Source of the DNA: Calamus simplicifolius | Taxonomy: Eukaryota > Streptophyta > Magnoliopsida > Arecales > Arecaceae | DNA: 64,000 nt | Direction of reading: 5' to 3' | NCBI GenBank assembly: GCA_900491605.1 | Contig: UESW01004383.1 | Location: 32,465-96,464, forward strand | Shown: piece after piece, positions 20,862 to 32,999 of the stretch | How the letters are laid out: each line of letters begins with the position of its first letter | Numbering within the stretch: position 1 is the first letter of the stretch | Made by a program: the position numbers and the translations under genes | The notes under the pieces: generated by a model | Told to the model about the DNA's origin: nothing | Seen by the model: only the letters and a program-made list of their open reading frames with translations | Databases searched by the model: none

Positions 20862-23588
20862 ATGCTCATGGGGTCTCATCGATTCAAGCCCATCGAAGCA
20901 TGCAACTCGGAAGGAAGAGCAGATCAGACCATAGCTTCTGATCTCGATGGCACCCTCCTCAGATCTTCAAGTGCCTTCCCTTACTACATGCTCGTCGCCA
21001 TCGAGGCCGGCAGCCTTCTGAGGGGATTGCTTCTCCTCGCCTCCGTTCCCCTCGTGTGCATCATTTACATATTCTTCTCCGAGTCTCTCGCCATCCGGAT
21101 GCTCGTCTACATCTCCTTTGCCGGACTGAAGATGAGAGATGTGGAGATGGTGGCTCGCTCCGTCCTGCCCAGATTCTACGCCGAGGACGTCCACCCTGAG
21201 AGCTGGAGGGTCTTCGCTTCTTTTGGCAAGAAATATATTGTCACGGCAAGCCCCCGAGTTATGGTCGAACCTTTTGCCGAGAGCTTTCTTGGGGCCGACA
21301 AGGTCTTGGGGACGGAGCTCGAGGTCACCAGCTCCGGAAAGGCCACGGGTTTCATCCTGGAGCCCGGAGTTCTCGTTGGACGCACCAAGAAGAAGGCTGT
21401 CGAAAAGGAATTCGGCAATTGCTTGCCGGATCTCGGCATCGGAGATAGAGAGACCGACCATGACTTCATGTCCATTTGCAAGGTTCGATTCCAAATCCCT
21501 CCCCGGGTTATTAATTTCCATCAGCCACTACTAATTAAGCTAAGCAAGTGGTGGTCAAATGAACATCATTAATTCATGTTAGACTTGTTTTTAGATCCCA
21601 GCCCGACCCGAGAATATATATATATATATATATAAACAGACCCCCAAGTCAGCTAGCTCTTCGAAAGGGATTTTAATTTTAAAATGGATTTGGATGTGGA
21701 CCTGTGTTAAATAAAATTCAACGATCTGATCAGCACTAGGCAGCTTAGGTTCGAAAGACTTGGTTCTAAACAGAGTTCACTTCCTATTTACAGTCAATAA
21801 AATAAAATAAAATACTGCAATAAAAAATCTAGGGGACTTTTTCCCCTGTTTACAGTCAAAAGAGAGAGAGAGAGAGAGAGACTTGGTTCTGAACACCATA
21901 AGATAGCCCATGGAACAGGACAGGACGAGAAAGTAGGAGAGACGGGGAATTCCAACATCCAGAAAGACTTGATGGATTTCACGAATCTCTCACTTCTAAT
22001 TTCTCCTCCTTTTTTTATTGAAGCATGAAAGCTCTCTGTTCCGCGTCTCTGATTCTTCTTGTACGACAGTATTGTTCTCATATATCAATCACCTGTTCGC
22101 AATGGTAATGGTTGGTGCTATATTTCCTCAATAATATTTCCGCGTCCTACAACCAAAACTATATTTCAAAAAAGTTTCTCCTTGCGAATAGAATCTCATC
22201 CCTGTTTTTAACAATTTGAGGATTCAAATTCTCCGCCCGTAAATCGGATCTCACCTCTTCCCATTACCACCTCCATCATATATAAGTGAAGCTGACTTCA
22301 TAGAATTTTAATCATAAAAAGTCCTTGACCCCAAACATGGAGCCAAGGTTTAAACCAATTCTATTCTCTTATTCACGGAATCAAAAAAAAAAAAAAAAAA
22401 GTATCAAACAGTTATGAAGTCTGACTAGCATGAAATATAATTAGTAGATTTATATGATCTATCATCCTCACAAACTTTCAAAAAGTGTCCTTTCTATCTA
22501 CATCATGTGATATCACGATCGAGCTTGTCAAATACATCTGGCCAGCACCCAAGTAATTAAATTATATAGCTATTAATTTGGACTAATATATTGACACTTG
22601 CAATCATCATACATCAGCAGCACATTAATTAATTGCTAGCATTTTGATTTGTTTATTATTATTATTTTAATGTGTGCTAGCAATTGACTTTCAGGAAGCT
22701 TATTTGGTGACAAAGAAGAGCAAATGCATTATTAATCCTGTACCTACTAAGAACAAACTCCTAAGACCGATTATTCTTCATGATGGACGATTGGTCCAAC
22801 GACCTACACCCTTGGTTGCCCTTCTCACCTTTCTCTGGATGCCTATTGGTTTTGCTCTTGCCCTCAGTAGGGTGTACATCAACCTTCCTCTTCCAGAGCG
22901 CATCGTGTTCTACAACTACAAGATGATGGGCATCAGGTTGGTGGTGAAGGGAAGCCCTCCCCCTCCTCCAAAAAAGGGGCATCCAGGAGTTCTCTTCGTG
23001 TGCAACCATCGGACCGTGCTCGACCCTATCGTCACAGCCGTGGCACTCGGCCGCAAGATCAGTTGCGTGACTTACAGCATCAGCAAGTTCTCGGAGCTCA
23101 TATCCCCGATCAAGGCCGTAGCATTAACACGAGAGAGGGAGAAGGATGCTGAGAACATCAAGCGCTTGCTGGAGGAGGGGGATCTCGTCATCTGTCCTGA
23201 AGGCACAACGTGCAGAGAACCTTTCCTCCTGAGGTTTAGCGCGCTGTTTGCAGAGCTCACGGATCGGATCGTTCCCGTCGCGGTCAATACCAAGCAAACC
23301 ATGTTCCATGGGACAACCGTGCGAGGGTGGAAGCTCATGGACCCCTACTTTTTCTTTATGAACCCCATGCCCACCTACGAGATCACTTTCCTCGATCAAT
23401 TACCTACAGAGCTTACCTGTGCTGGAGGGAAGTCACCCATTGAGGTGGCAAATTACATCCAGCGGGTGCTTGGGAGCAAACTTGGATTCGAGTGCACCAA
23501 CTTCACCAGGAAAGACAAGTACGGCCTCTTAGCTGGGACCGATGGTCGCGTCCCATCTAAAAAGCAGCTAGCGCCGGAGAAGGATTAG
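20862..23588 (+). CDS. GPAT: Glycerol-3-phosphate 2-O-acyltransferase, land-plant GPAT4/6/8-RAM2 type
   Basis: The enzyme transfers acyl groups, in the characterised relatives from acyl-CoA, to the sn-2 position of glycerol-3-phosphate, and makes precursors of cutin or related extracellular lipids; it is an ER membrane protein. Two exons, 20862-21482 and 22695-23588, with a phase-0 GT-AG intron of 1212 bp, give 504 residues, the usual length. The N-terminal HAD phosphatase-like domain keeps DLDGT (residues 27-31) and GDRETD (194-199). In GPAT4/6/8 these residues support a phosphatase step yielding 2-monoacylglycerol. Membrane segments are likely at about 51-73 and 246-268. The acyltransferase half keeps NHRTVLD (311-317, H-X4-D), CPEGTTCRE (374-382) and IVPVAV (399-404). 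The first half resembles GPAT4/8, while parts of the C-terminus (GKSPIEVANYIQRVLG, ECTNFTRKDKY) also resemble GPAT5/7 and RAM2, so the subgroup is uncertain. No frame breaks are seen. A second in-frame ATG lies two codons downstream. Confidence 0.95.
21613..21634. repeat. (AT)n microsatellite in the GPAT intron
   Basis: About eleven AT units lie inside the intron. The same intron also holds a GA run at about 21861-21880 and a poly-A run at about 22383-22400. Confidence 0.9.
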
Positions 23589-24390
23589 CAATTTGAAAAA
23601 AGGGCATGCATGCATGCATGCATGAATTATACCAGCTACCTACCTACCTACCTATTATATATTAATTATTACCATATGACTAAAATTAAGAACTCCATTG
23701 AATTTTAAGTTAATTGTTTGTTAAGCTCCAAAAAAAAAAAAAAAAAGGAGAGAGTGAGAAAATGTCGATCCATAAATATGTAATCATGCATGCATATTAT
23801 TGTTTTTTTTTGTTTTCCTTTTTTAAAGCGTGCTTTTGATTTAAATCGTTGGGTACGTACATGATGAACAGATCTCTGCAATAATCTGTTTTGTTTTCAA
23901 GGGCCAGGAGCCGCATCAAGCATTGTTAATTTGAATATATAGATCATGAATACCGTGAATTAGAAGATATTTAATATCCATACTAATGTTTTTTTTTTTT
24001 TCCTTTCTCTTTCGATCTGGATAAAATTTCATTTGGAAGACGTACATCAACATGGGAGCAGGGAGCAGATCTTCTTTATTCATGAGAGTAGACATGAGCC
24101 ACTTAAAATACTATAACACATCTCAAAGCAAAAATGTTATCATCAAGACAGCCTATTTAAACAAAAAATCAGATTGGTAACTGAGGCTTGTCCCAGCCCA
24201 AACTATATTTTTTCTTAAAAACAAAAGGGGTATAAGCTTGTATAAAGGTCATCGATCCTGAATCCATAGGCTCATCATATATATCCGGCGTAGGTATTGA
24301 ATGGCACGCATGAGAATATTGCATGTAATTGTTTTCCTTTTAAACGAGATATTCTCTACTTAATGTGTAAATTATATAAAGTTGACAGAC
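23589..24390. other. GPAT 3' flank and spacer
   Basis: It begins with (ATGC)n at about 23605-23622 and (CTAC)n at about 23636-23652, probably in the 3' UTR, then AT-rich sequence with poly-A (about 23730) and poly-T (about 23990) runs. No gene is seen. Confidence 0.6.
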
Positions 24391-27300
24391 AGTTTAAGGC
24401 TCTGTTTGGGTCAGGGGTTTTGGGACGGAGGAGAAAAATATTCCGCGGTACGTCGAGGAAGGGGTTACTGTGGCGATCGATCATAGAATGACAACACCAT
24501 GGGGGGTGGAGTTTAAGGGCCATCGAATTCGAATTCGAAGGAAGAGAAGTTGAAGAAAGAGGTTAAAGGCTACTGAAAGGAGGAGTGAAAACAGAGATGG
24601 AAGGACGGTAAAGACGTCTGAAGAAAAGCAAGCGGGTGGAGAGAAAGAAAGGTTAAGCCAGGGCAATGAGAAGTCGCCAATTAATCTCGCCTGCGAACGG
24701 AAACGGCGGAATTGACGACGAGCAACGAACATTTCGGCGGAGGATTTTAATTTCAGATCAGTTCACCAAACGTTAGAGAGAGAGATATATATAGCTCTAT
24801 TCACTGCTACGGAATGCCTGCTAAATTCTTCGTTCCATCATCGATCCCGCATATATTATTTAATTCTCTTGGGACGTCATGTACCATGTGAAGCATATAT
24901 AGTAGGACAACGAACCCCACGTTTTTGTTTATTTATTTATTTATTCATTCATTCATCCCTCCATTCCAAAGACGTATAATCAGCGGCGAGCTTCCTCCGC
25001 CGCCGGGCCTCTGCAGCTCATTATTAATTCGTGGTCAATCCTTCGTCCTTCATTTTCGACCGATGATTTCATTTGATTTCTGCTGGATTTGACATCGCAT
25101 GCATGCATTCACTTTCTCTCTTAACAAGTACCACTTCTTCTGGCAGTTTGCTGGGTCGATCTCTTCTCTTGATCAGCTCAGCTCGAACCAGATGGCAAGC
25201 AAGTACCATGCAACATTCAACTGCTGTATTTTTCTTGAAGTACAGCCTTGTCGCATGCTTGTAGGCTACAATCAAATTTGCTTTTCTTACAAGATGCATG
25301 GTATATATATGATATGATCTCGTTTCTCAGGTAGGTGGACCGTCACATTGTTAAAATAACTGCTTGCTTTGCTTTAATCATGGAGTCCCAACAAAACCCA
25401 AAAGGGGACCAGGTGTGGAGCCCAAACTCGATCGAGGGCAAATGACTCCATCGGGCAACCAATCAATTGGAAGGTAGACATTTTCTACAAAGGATCGACA
25501 TAGAAAATAATGATTTTAATCGGCATAAATTTGACGGTCTTCTCTTTTTCTCCTTTAAATAATGATTGAAAAAAAGTCAGCAACGAGAGAATTCCAATCC
25601 CAGAGAGAGAAAGAGACACAGAGAGAGAGAGAGAGAGAGTTCCAAACAAATATGAAACAAAAAAAAAAATTTGGAAGGAACAGCATACCAGCATAAAAGG
25701 CATAGAGATCAATACTTTTTTTTCAAAAAAGAAAAAAGGTTGAATCAGAATGATGAATTTAGAATAAGAAAGCAAAACGAGGAGATGGCCAAAGAAATTT
25801 AATTATCTGATGAGACTAATCAAAAACCAGAAAGAGACCCTAAATGTAATGATCAGATTGGATCTGTTGACTTGAAAACAAAGATTAGGGATGGCCAAAC
25901 AAGCAAAAAAATAAAAATAAAAATAAAACAATTTTTTTTAAATTTTTTTTTTTGAAGAACAGGAAGAAGCCACAGATACTACACAGGAAGGGGCCGGGGA
26001 AAAAAATTATTCATTTCAAATATTTGGACCATGACAATATCATTGCACAAGATGGGAAAATATGAAAAGGCGTGAATAATGATAATCGTAAATAGATTTG
26101 GTTAACGAGGGGACCAGACTGATATGAACCATTCAGAGGCTGAAAAAAAAAAAAAAAAAGATTCTTTCAATTCATACAGCGGCAAGTGAAGGGGACCGGT
26201 ATCTGCTTTTTAAATCAGAGCATGAGTTCCATGGATGACATTAAAACCTTGAAGCAGATATGAGATGAAAGAATGCAGGTAATTGATATTTAAAGATGTC
26301 ATTGGCATTTTTTTCAACACAGCCACATCAATGCAAATCATAATTTTAGAATTCAGAGTTTAGGTGACCCTCAATGGATGCGTTAAGAGTTCAGTTGAAT
26401 ATAATCATCAATGAAAGGATGAAATGAGTGCAAAGATACATTCATTTTCTGCATTAATCAATAACCCAACTTCTTAGAAAAACGACAGGATCGATCAAAC
26501 ACTAGATTTACAGGGTTTACAAGAAACCCAGTAACATAATTTCTTTTCTGGCTGGAGTTCTTTTCCCCTGCTCATTTACTTAATGAAAGTCAGGCGGTGT
26601 TTTGTCACTGTTGCTCAACAAATAAAAATAAAAATTCTAGTTAAGAGCATGTCTGACCACAAGTTAAATGAATCACTGAAATGAATGAATACCTATACAA
26701 TGAGCTAGATGGTTGGAGTCTAAGGAAATAATTTTAGTTTCATCACACAAAAATATGATGTTACCTGGAGAGAGAGGAGGAGGAAAAAAAAACAAACAAA
26801 CTGAGAGTGTAAGTTGAGAATTTAACATGTTTCATCACTTCTTTAAGTAAAAGTGCAGCCTTAAAGTTTGATATGTAAGAATGGCTAAAATGAGTATAAA
26901 GTATTGGACTAGATTATGCTTTTATACAGGCTCATGACCCAATAAAATAATAAAATTAAATAATCCTATAAAAAAAATGGTAGAACTGAAGAGATAGAAG
27001 TGCGAAAAAATAAAGCAATCAAAAAAAGAAAAATAAAAAATCTTTTACAATCAACATGTTTTTTTTTATTGAAAAGTCAGAAAAATTTCAATCGTGGTCA
27101 AATTTTAGAGAAAAATTATCTATGAAGTATTCTTTACATCCAACGCTCTAATACTGATTTTGTTCCAATATTTTTTTTACCTTAATTTGGATGTTTTTAT
27201 TCCAATCTTCTATTGAAATCCACTTATATTGGGTGAGCTAATAGTTTTTTTGTGATATCTAGGATTGTTAGAAGGATTTTTGTAACTCCATTGTTGATTT

Positions 27301-27570
27301 GAATTGCGAAAGATTTTCTTGGCCTATCTTTTATGGTTTTTCACTACACATTGAAGGATTTTTCACATTAAATCTTGATGTCTCATGATTACATTTTCTT
27401 AATTTTGTTTATTATTTCTTTATTGCACATGCAAATTGAAAAGGACTTTAGGTGTGCCAACGTAAAGGCCATTTATCACCTAGAAGAACTTTTAACAGGT
27501 GATACATATCTCTCTTTTTTTTACTGTAAATTGGAAGTGAAGGTGGGTGTTCCAACCTTCCTCCAAGCTA
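24391..27570. other. Unassigned AT-rich intergenic region
   Basis: No coding sequence is recognised on either strand. There is a (TTTA)n-(TTCA)n run at about 24924-24955, GA runs at about 25619-25640 and many poly-A tracts. A ggctctgtttggg block at 24401 and an inverted-looking ctctaacgtttgg at about 24765 could be ends of a small inverted-repeat element, but the match is weak. Confidence 0.5.
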
Positions 27571-28170
27571 GATAATACATTGTTGTGCATGGTGTGATGC
27601 TATCAAGGCTCAGGTTGGACTAATTTGTATTGAATTGGGTATGGATCAAGAGTTGAGATTAAATCAAGTCACGGGTGTACATGGACTTGGGGATTAGTTT
27701 AATCTCATTGGGTTAGTCCATAGGAGTTTTTGTTGAGTCTGGGCTTAGCCCACTTGATCATGTATTTAAACTCTAATTTCTAGGGTTTGGATGGAATGAA
27801 AACAGATTCTTTTCTCCTAAGAATATTTTTTTCTCTCTCTCCTCTATCTCTTCTCCCTCCTCCTCCCTGTTCTTGGCCGCGTTTGGCTAGGTTAAGAGAC
27901 GGCATCGGCTACAGCGTCGCGTAGATTCCTCCAAGCAAGATGTGAGATCGCATGGGGTGTTTTTCCCTTGGTGGACTTTAGTAGCTTTATGTGAAGATCC
28001 TAGGTGAAGGCGTCTTGGTTCCACGGTTCGTTGACCCACATGAAGGAGATTTCATGAGGGACTTTGCGTTGATTCCACGGGAGGAGAGGACGTGATGGGG
28101 AGGGGGGTTCTAGCCCAGCAAGGATTAAAAAAATCCAAGAGAACAGAAAATAAGGACTTGTGTGGTGGTT
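27571..28170 (+). repeat. Possible LTR remnant (copia-like leader)
   Basis: The block cttgatcatgtatttaaact followed by a long pyrimidine tract (ctctctctcctctatctcttctccctcc, about 27834-27870) and GC-richer sequence resembles the TATA, R and U5 regions of plant LTRs. No partner LTR, primer site or exact ends are visible, so this is a low-confidence call. It abuts the 5' end of the hAT element. Confidence 0.3.
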
Positions 28171-28175
28171 TGAAC

Positions 28176-30683
28176 TCTAGTTAGTGTTGGGCATTGGGTC
28201 GGGCTATATCGGGCATTGGGTCAGGCCGCACGACATGGCCCAGGCCCACTGGGCCATTGATTAAATGGATCGTGTTGGGCACGACCCGTTTAATTTAAAA
28301 CCGCACTCGGCACGGCCCGCGGCCCATTTTGGGATGGGCTATGCCAAGCACGTGTTATGCCTGGCACGGCCCAATTCTAGCCATTTCTTTAAAACGGCTA
28401 GAAATGGCTAGTTGAGGGGATTTGACCATTTTAACCCCCTCAACAGCTATAAAATGGCTAAATTAAAGGGCATTTTGGAAAAAAAAATTTGGAGTCCTAT
28501 AAATACATCTTTTCTTCCTCATTCTCATCACACCAAACCAACTCTTCTCTCATTCTCTACTGCTACTATTTCTCTCTTCTAGCAAGTGCCCTAGCCTTCT
28601 AGCAATTTGACTTTTAGTTTGCAAATTAGCAAGTATTCAAGTGCTATACAAGAAGAGGTTCTTGTTGAAAGGTTAGAAGTACAAGAAAAAGAGGTCACTT
28701 CTTGTTGAAAGGCGAGAGTACAAGAAGAAGCTCACAAATCTCGGCTTCACCTATGGTCCTTTACTCAATTCCTTCTTGTGGTTAGTTTTTATTTTTTGCA
28801 TTTATTAATTTAGATATGGTATCTTATGACGAAAGTCATTTTGCTATGCTCCCTATTTCTGAAGGAGAGAAAACTAATCCCCAAGTTTTCTTTAGAACCA
28901 GTGAACCGAGTGAAGGTTAAACATCTTCTCGTAAGAGGACTAGTAATATATAGAATGAATTTGATAGAATTATGATTGATGGAGTCTTGAAAGCTAAATA
29001 TAGAAAATGTGCCAAACTTTATAGTTGTAGTAGTAGTGGGGGAACAGGTTATTTAAAAAGATATCAAGAGAGTCATAGGATGTATGATTCTCATCTTCAA
29101 AGTACCCTTAATATACAAGGGGGATCACTTGCAGGTAATTTTGCATATAATCATGAAAATCAAAGAAAATTACTTGTAAGATGGATATTTAAAGATGAAT
29201 TACCTGTTAGTTTATGTGAATCTTTTAATTTTGTATATTCAATTAGCCCTACAACTTGCTTACAGAAGAACTAGTAGGCATATATTTAGAAGAGTAGCCA
29301 TGACAAACTTTTTAGCAATGAGACAAAGTTTAATTGAAATGCTCTCTATTTTGAATGCAAAAATTTCTTTAAGCAACTATAGATAGTAATTATTTTATTG
29401 CTATTACTGCTCATTATATTGATAATGATTGATAATTAAATAAACATATTTTTGTTTTTGTGCTTTTGATTTTTTGCATTCTGGGCAACAAATTTTAAAT
29501 GTCATTTATCAAACTGCATGCTCATATAATATTAATGATAAAATCATGTCTATTACTTTTGATAATGCATCTAATAATAATTCTGTTGTTGCATTATTGA
29601 AGGACTCATTGCATCCCATGTTAAATAAAAATTTATTGCATATTAAATGTGCATGTCATATCTTAAATCTTTCTGTTCAAGCTGGCATGGACATGATTCA
29701 AGATGTTATTTCAAAAATTAGAAATGCAGTTTCTTTTATTCATGCTTCAAGATCAAGACTTCAAGAATTTGAGCAATTATGTATAGCTCATGGTAAACGT
29801 TTTTAAAAATTTAAACTTGATGTAATTACTCATTGAAACTCAACATATAGCATGATACATGATGCATATCCATATAAAAACTTATTAAGTGCATATATTA
29901 ATGATCGTAGATTAGGCTTTACATTGACTAAAAGTGATTAGAATAAAGGTAAAATTTTGAAAGATTTTTTGGTTAGTTTTATAATGCCACTAATGTTCTT
30001 TCTGATATTTATTATCCAACTTCATGTTCATTTTTACAACAAGCATATATAATTAACCAAAAATTTGTTGAACATAGATATGATGATGTTTTAATGCCTA
30101 TTGTTAAACAAATAAAATCTAAATGGAATGAATATTAGGATAAAATATGTCCTATGCATAACTTAGCTGTTGTATTTGATCCAATAGTTAAATTAAGTGG
30201 CATACTAATTTTACTTGATGCATATTATAAAAATATGATTCAAGATCCTGAACCTGCTAAAATTGAGGTAACACAACTTCTTCATGATATTTATGTTTTA
30301 TATGATAAAAAAACTTATGATCTAGATTACCCACAAAAGCTCTGTTTCTTCTTCTACTTCTCGTTCGTCATCTATTTTTTCATTCATTGCATAAAGAAAA
30401 TACACACATGCTTCAAGTTCATCTTCATCTTTTTCATCTTTAAGTAGTGAACTAGAATTTTATTTACGAAATGATCTTCAGTCTGCATATGATGAAAATC
30501 AAATAGAGAATCTAGATGTATTAGCTTGATGGAAGAGTATTAAAAATTATTATCTTGTTATGTCTGCCATTGCACGCGATATTTTAGCTATGCTGATGTC
30601 CACAGTAGCATCAAAATTCGCTTTTAGTGCAGGTTGGCATGTTCTTAATGAAAAGAGAAGTAGGATGACTGGCAAAAGGTCTG
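28176..30683 (+). mobile_element. hAT (Ac-like) DNA transposon, 3' end lost
   Basis: The 5' end starts around tagtgttgggc and is followed by about 200 bp of repeated GGGC/GGCC/GCACGGCCC motifs (28176-28400), the subterminal transposase-binding repeats seen in many plant hAT elements. Then come a promoter with TATA at 28498 and a transposase pseudogene. The 3' subterminal region and inverted repeat are missing: transposase sequence runs directly into a CACTA-like end at about 30684. An 8-bp target duplication therefore cannot be tested. Confidence 0.8.
28498..28505 (+). promoter_or_regulatory. TATA box of the hAT transposase gene
   Basis: ctataaata precedes a CT/CA-rich leader (cttcctcattctcatcac), about 318 nt before the likely transposase start at 28816. 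An intron with an acceptor before 28816 is possible. Confidence 0.6.
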
Positions 30684-30703
30684 ATATTTGCTTACGATTT
30701 TAA
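28816..30703 (+). pseudogene. hAT family transposase (BED-finger, Ac-like), broken
   Basis: The likely start is MVSYDESHFAML at 28816, followed after a stop by RKRTSNI and NEFDRIMIDGVLKAKY, the BED zinc-finger region. Its zinc ligands are degenerate: KAKYRKCAKLY where Cys pairs are expected, though a His remains in YLKRYQESH. The RNase H-like catalytic part is recognisable at 29474-29806 (SITFDNASNNNSVVALL, HIKCACHILNLSVQAGMD, ISKIRNAVSFIHAS). The C-terminal dimerisation region is at about 30550-30690 (IARDILAMLMSTVASKFAFS). Many stops and shifts separate the blocks. It would cut and paste hAT ends if intact. Confidence 0.85.
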
Positions 30704-30857
30704 AAGTCGTAAGCAAAGGTTTTCCCGATGCATCTTTGCCTATGATTTTTTTTTCGTACGAAAAAGTTCAAAAATCATAGGGAAAGGCTTTTTCTACAAT
30801 TTTTCTATCTTTTCCTATGAAAAGAAATCGTAGACAAAAGTTATTTTTCTTGTAGTA
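30684..30857 (+). mobile_element. CACTA-like terminal fragment
   Basis: It ends in tttttcttgtagta (30845-30857), the expected right-hand terminal repeat of plant CACTA elements (inverse of CACTACAAGAAAA). Inside are several short inverted subterminal motifs around (t)acgattttt and its complement, such as ttgcttacgatttt, gtcgtaagcaaag and aaaaatcatagg. Only about 170 bp remain and no left end is seen, so it is either a small deletion derivative or a broken end. It sits between the truncated hAT and the CAMTA fragment. Confidence 0.6.
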
Positions 30858-30869
30858 TGTTCTTAGACC

Positions 30870-32640
30870 AAGGATATAGCCTGAGAATGTGCAGTTAATC
30901 CCATTTCTGCAAGATACAGCCAAGCCTTCATGCCTTTGTTTCAAAGCTAAATCAGCAACAGTGCATCCACCAGGGAATTCTGGAGTAGGATATGCGACCA
31001 AGCTTGGATTTGCCCCAGCAGATAAAAGAGCAGCAACCATTTTTTCCCTGAGTTAATAGATTCCTGCATGTTCATTAGAACCTCACTGGGACAACACGTA
31101 TAGGAAAAGGAGAAAAAAAGAGTGCAAACTAACAATCAAACGTTTGAGACATCTGAACTGCATTCAGATTAATCATGATGACCTATAACTTGGTTGAGTC
31201 ATTTAAGATTTCTTGCACAACATGCACAAGGTTGTCAATAATGCTATCATGTTGTATAATAGTCACATATGGAACTGATTTTCTAACATAGAATTCAGTC
31301 ATTGATATGATTATATTGTTTATAGGATAGAATTTATGTCTACTCAAGACATTTAATTTAAATAGCTACAGCTGCATTGTCAATTATTGTGATGCAGCAT
31401 AGACTAAACGGTGCTCTCATGGCATATTTTGGATCCTCAAGCCATCAAATGAGGGATAAACAGATCCACAACCTATAAATACCACTGGTTTCTAATATAA
31501 AAAGCCATTCCCTTCTTGTTATTACACCTATACATGCCATATTCTCTATATGCTTTTGCATAGCATGGGTGATTTTGGCTACATTCCCTCCCTCAAGAAA
31601 CTGAACTCTTGATACTTAAAGTTTTAAATTTGGTGGGACCCTTTAAATTTGTTGGGACCTTTGCATGGGCCATTTTGCATGGCTATATCCTGAGTATCAG
31701 AATTGGGACAAGTCAATAAATGGACTAAAATGCGACAAGAAATCCAAATCTTCTCCTTTTTTTTTTCAACTGAAGACCTTTGGCCTAAATGTTAAAATCA
31801 GGGTTAGCCAAATCATCTCGAATCGAGAGGTCTAAGGGGTGAACCAAAACAAACCAATCTAGAACCGAGACGGTTCAACCTCGACTTGGTGCGAAAGGCA
31901 AACCACATAAATCGACCCCATAACAACATACCAAACCATACTAATCGGTTCGGTTTGGGATAGTTCATGAGTTGGAGCCTCCTATTCCACCTGATCAATA
32001 TATATCACCGGTCCATACCAAACCATACTAGTTCGATCTGCTACGTTCTGTACGGAACAGTACTGGTCCGATACTAAAATGGTACTAGTTCTCGGTATGG
32101 AGAACTTTAGTTAAAACCATAGAGAACATTTAACATAAAAGTAATTTGCAGCTTCTAAATTGAATTTTAATATTGAAGATATTATACCTCTTAAAATATG
32201 CTGCCCAATGCAATGCCATCCAGCCAGAAGCATCTCAAAAATCCAAATACATGCCTAACAAGAATAATAAAGGAACAGCCCATGCATAATCTAACATAGC
32301 ACACAGGTGGATGGCTCCTTGACCTTGACTATCATGTTCAGTTGTTTTACAACCTTCAGCTACCTTCTCCAAAAGCATTCTTGCAACTTATTTTTCAAAA
32401 CCAGCTCAAACAAGTCTCTAGTAGCTGGTACATGTGAGGCTTCAATGCTGCCCCTTAATGTAAGGAGATTCATCGATCTAGTCCTTTTCGATTAAAGGAG
32501 AGGTGACTAATGCATATGTTTTTGCTTCCTTCAGGGATTTTATCTATGTCCTATTGGATCGAATGGAACTATTGTTCATTATAGAGAAAAGCAAATGAGC
32601 AAGCCTTGTATGCATCTAAAATTCTTTCACTTTAGCTTGT
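30870..32640 (-). pseudogene. CAMTA: CAMTA5/6-like transcription activator, gene fragment (ankyrin region)
   Basis: CAMTA proteins are calmodulin-binding transcription factors with CG-1, TIG, ankyrin and IQ domains. On the minus strand one exon (about 32620-32188) reads RLAHLLFSIMN, DLFELVLKNKLQE, LLEKVAEGCKTTEHDSQGQG, AIHLCAMLDYAWAV and DASGWMALHWAAYFK. A 1140-bp GT-AG intron in phase 2 follows, then an exon from 31047 reading REKMVAALLSAGANPSL, PEFPGGCTVADLALKQRHEG and, after a shift, YLAEMGLTAHSQAISL. This is the helical linker and ankyrin repeats in the correct order and with a retained intron, so it is not a processed copy. Defects: a lost base in a Trp codon near 32360, a TGA for an expected CGA just before DASGW, and a shift near 30930. 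CG-1, TIG, IQ and calmodulin-binding exons are not seen in the window. Confidence 0.85.
31800..32115. repeat. Dispersed repeat rich in 'ggtactagttctcggtatgg' motifs, copy 1
   Basis: Inside the CAMTA intron, this stretch resembles the one at about 48090-48430. Both contain repeated arms such as ccataccaaaccatacta, ccgatactaaaatggtact and ggtat(g)g, arranged partly as inverted copies. The family is not recognised; a short inverted-repeat element is possible. Confidence 0.45.
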
Positions 32641-32999
32641 CATCATCATCTTCTGATGAAGTAACCCCTCCATTCAACTGAACACTTGGCAATCACTACT
32701 AGAAAAGTGTGATTTACCGAGGAATTTTACCGAGGAAAAAAATTCCTTGCAGTTCCGAGGAACTTTTCGACAAAAAAATATAAACTATAAAAGTTTCCGA
32801 TAAAAAATATTTTCTCGCAAAATCCAACACAAAATTTATTTTTCAAGGGATTTTTCGAGGGATATTTCTAACATAAATGGTTTCTTTGTAAACAAAATTC
32901 GATAAAAAAAATCCCTTGAAAAAACCCTTGGAAATTAATTTTGCGAGGAATTTTTCAAAGGATTATTTTTTATTAACGAGATATTAATAAAATTTTTGA

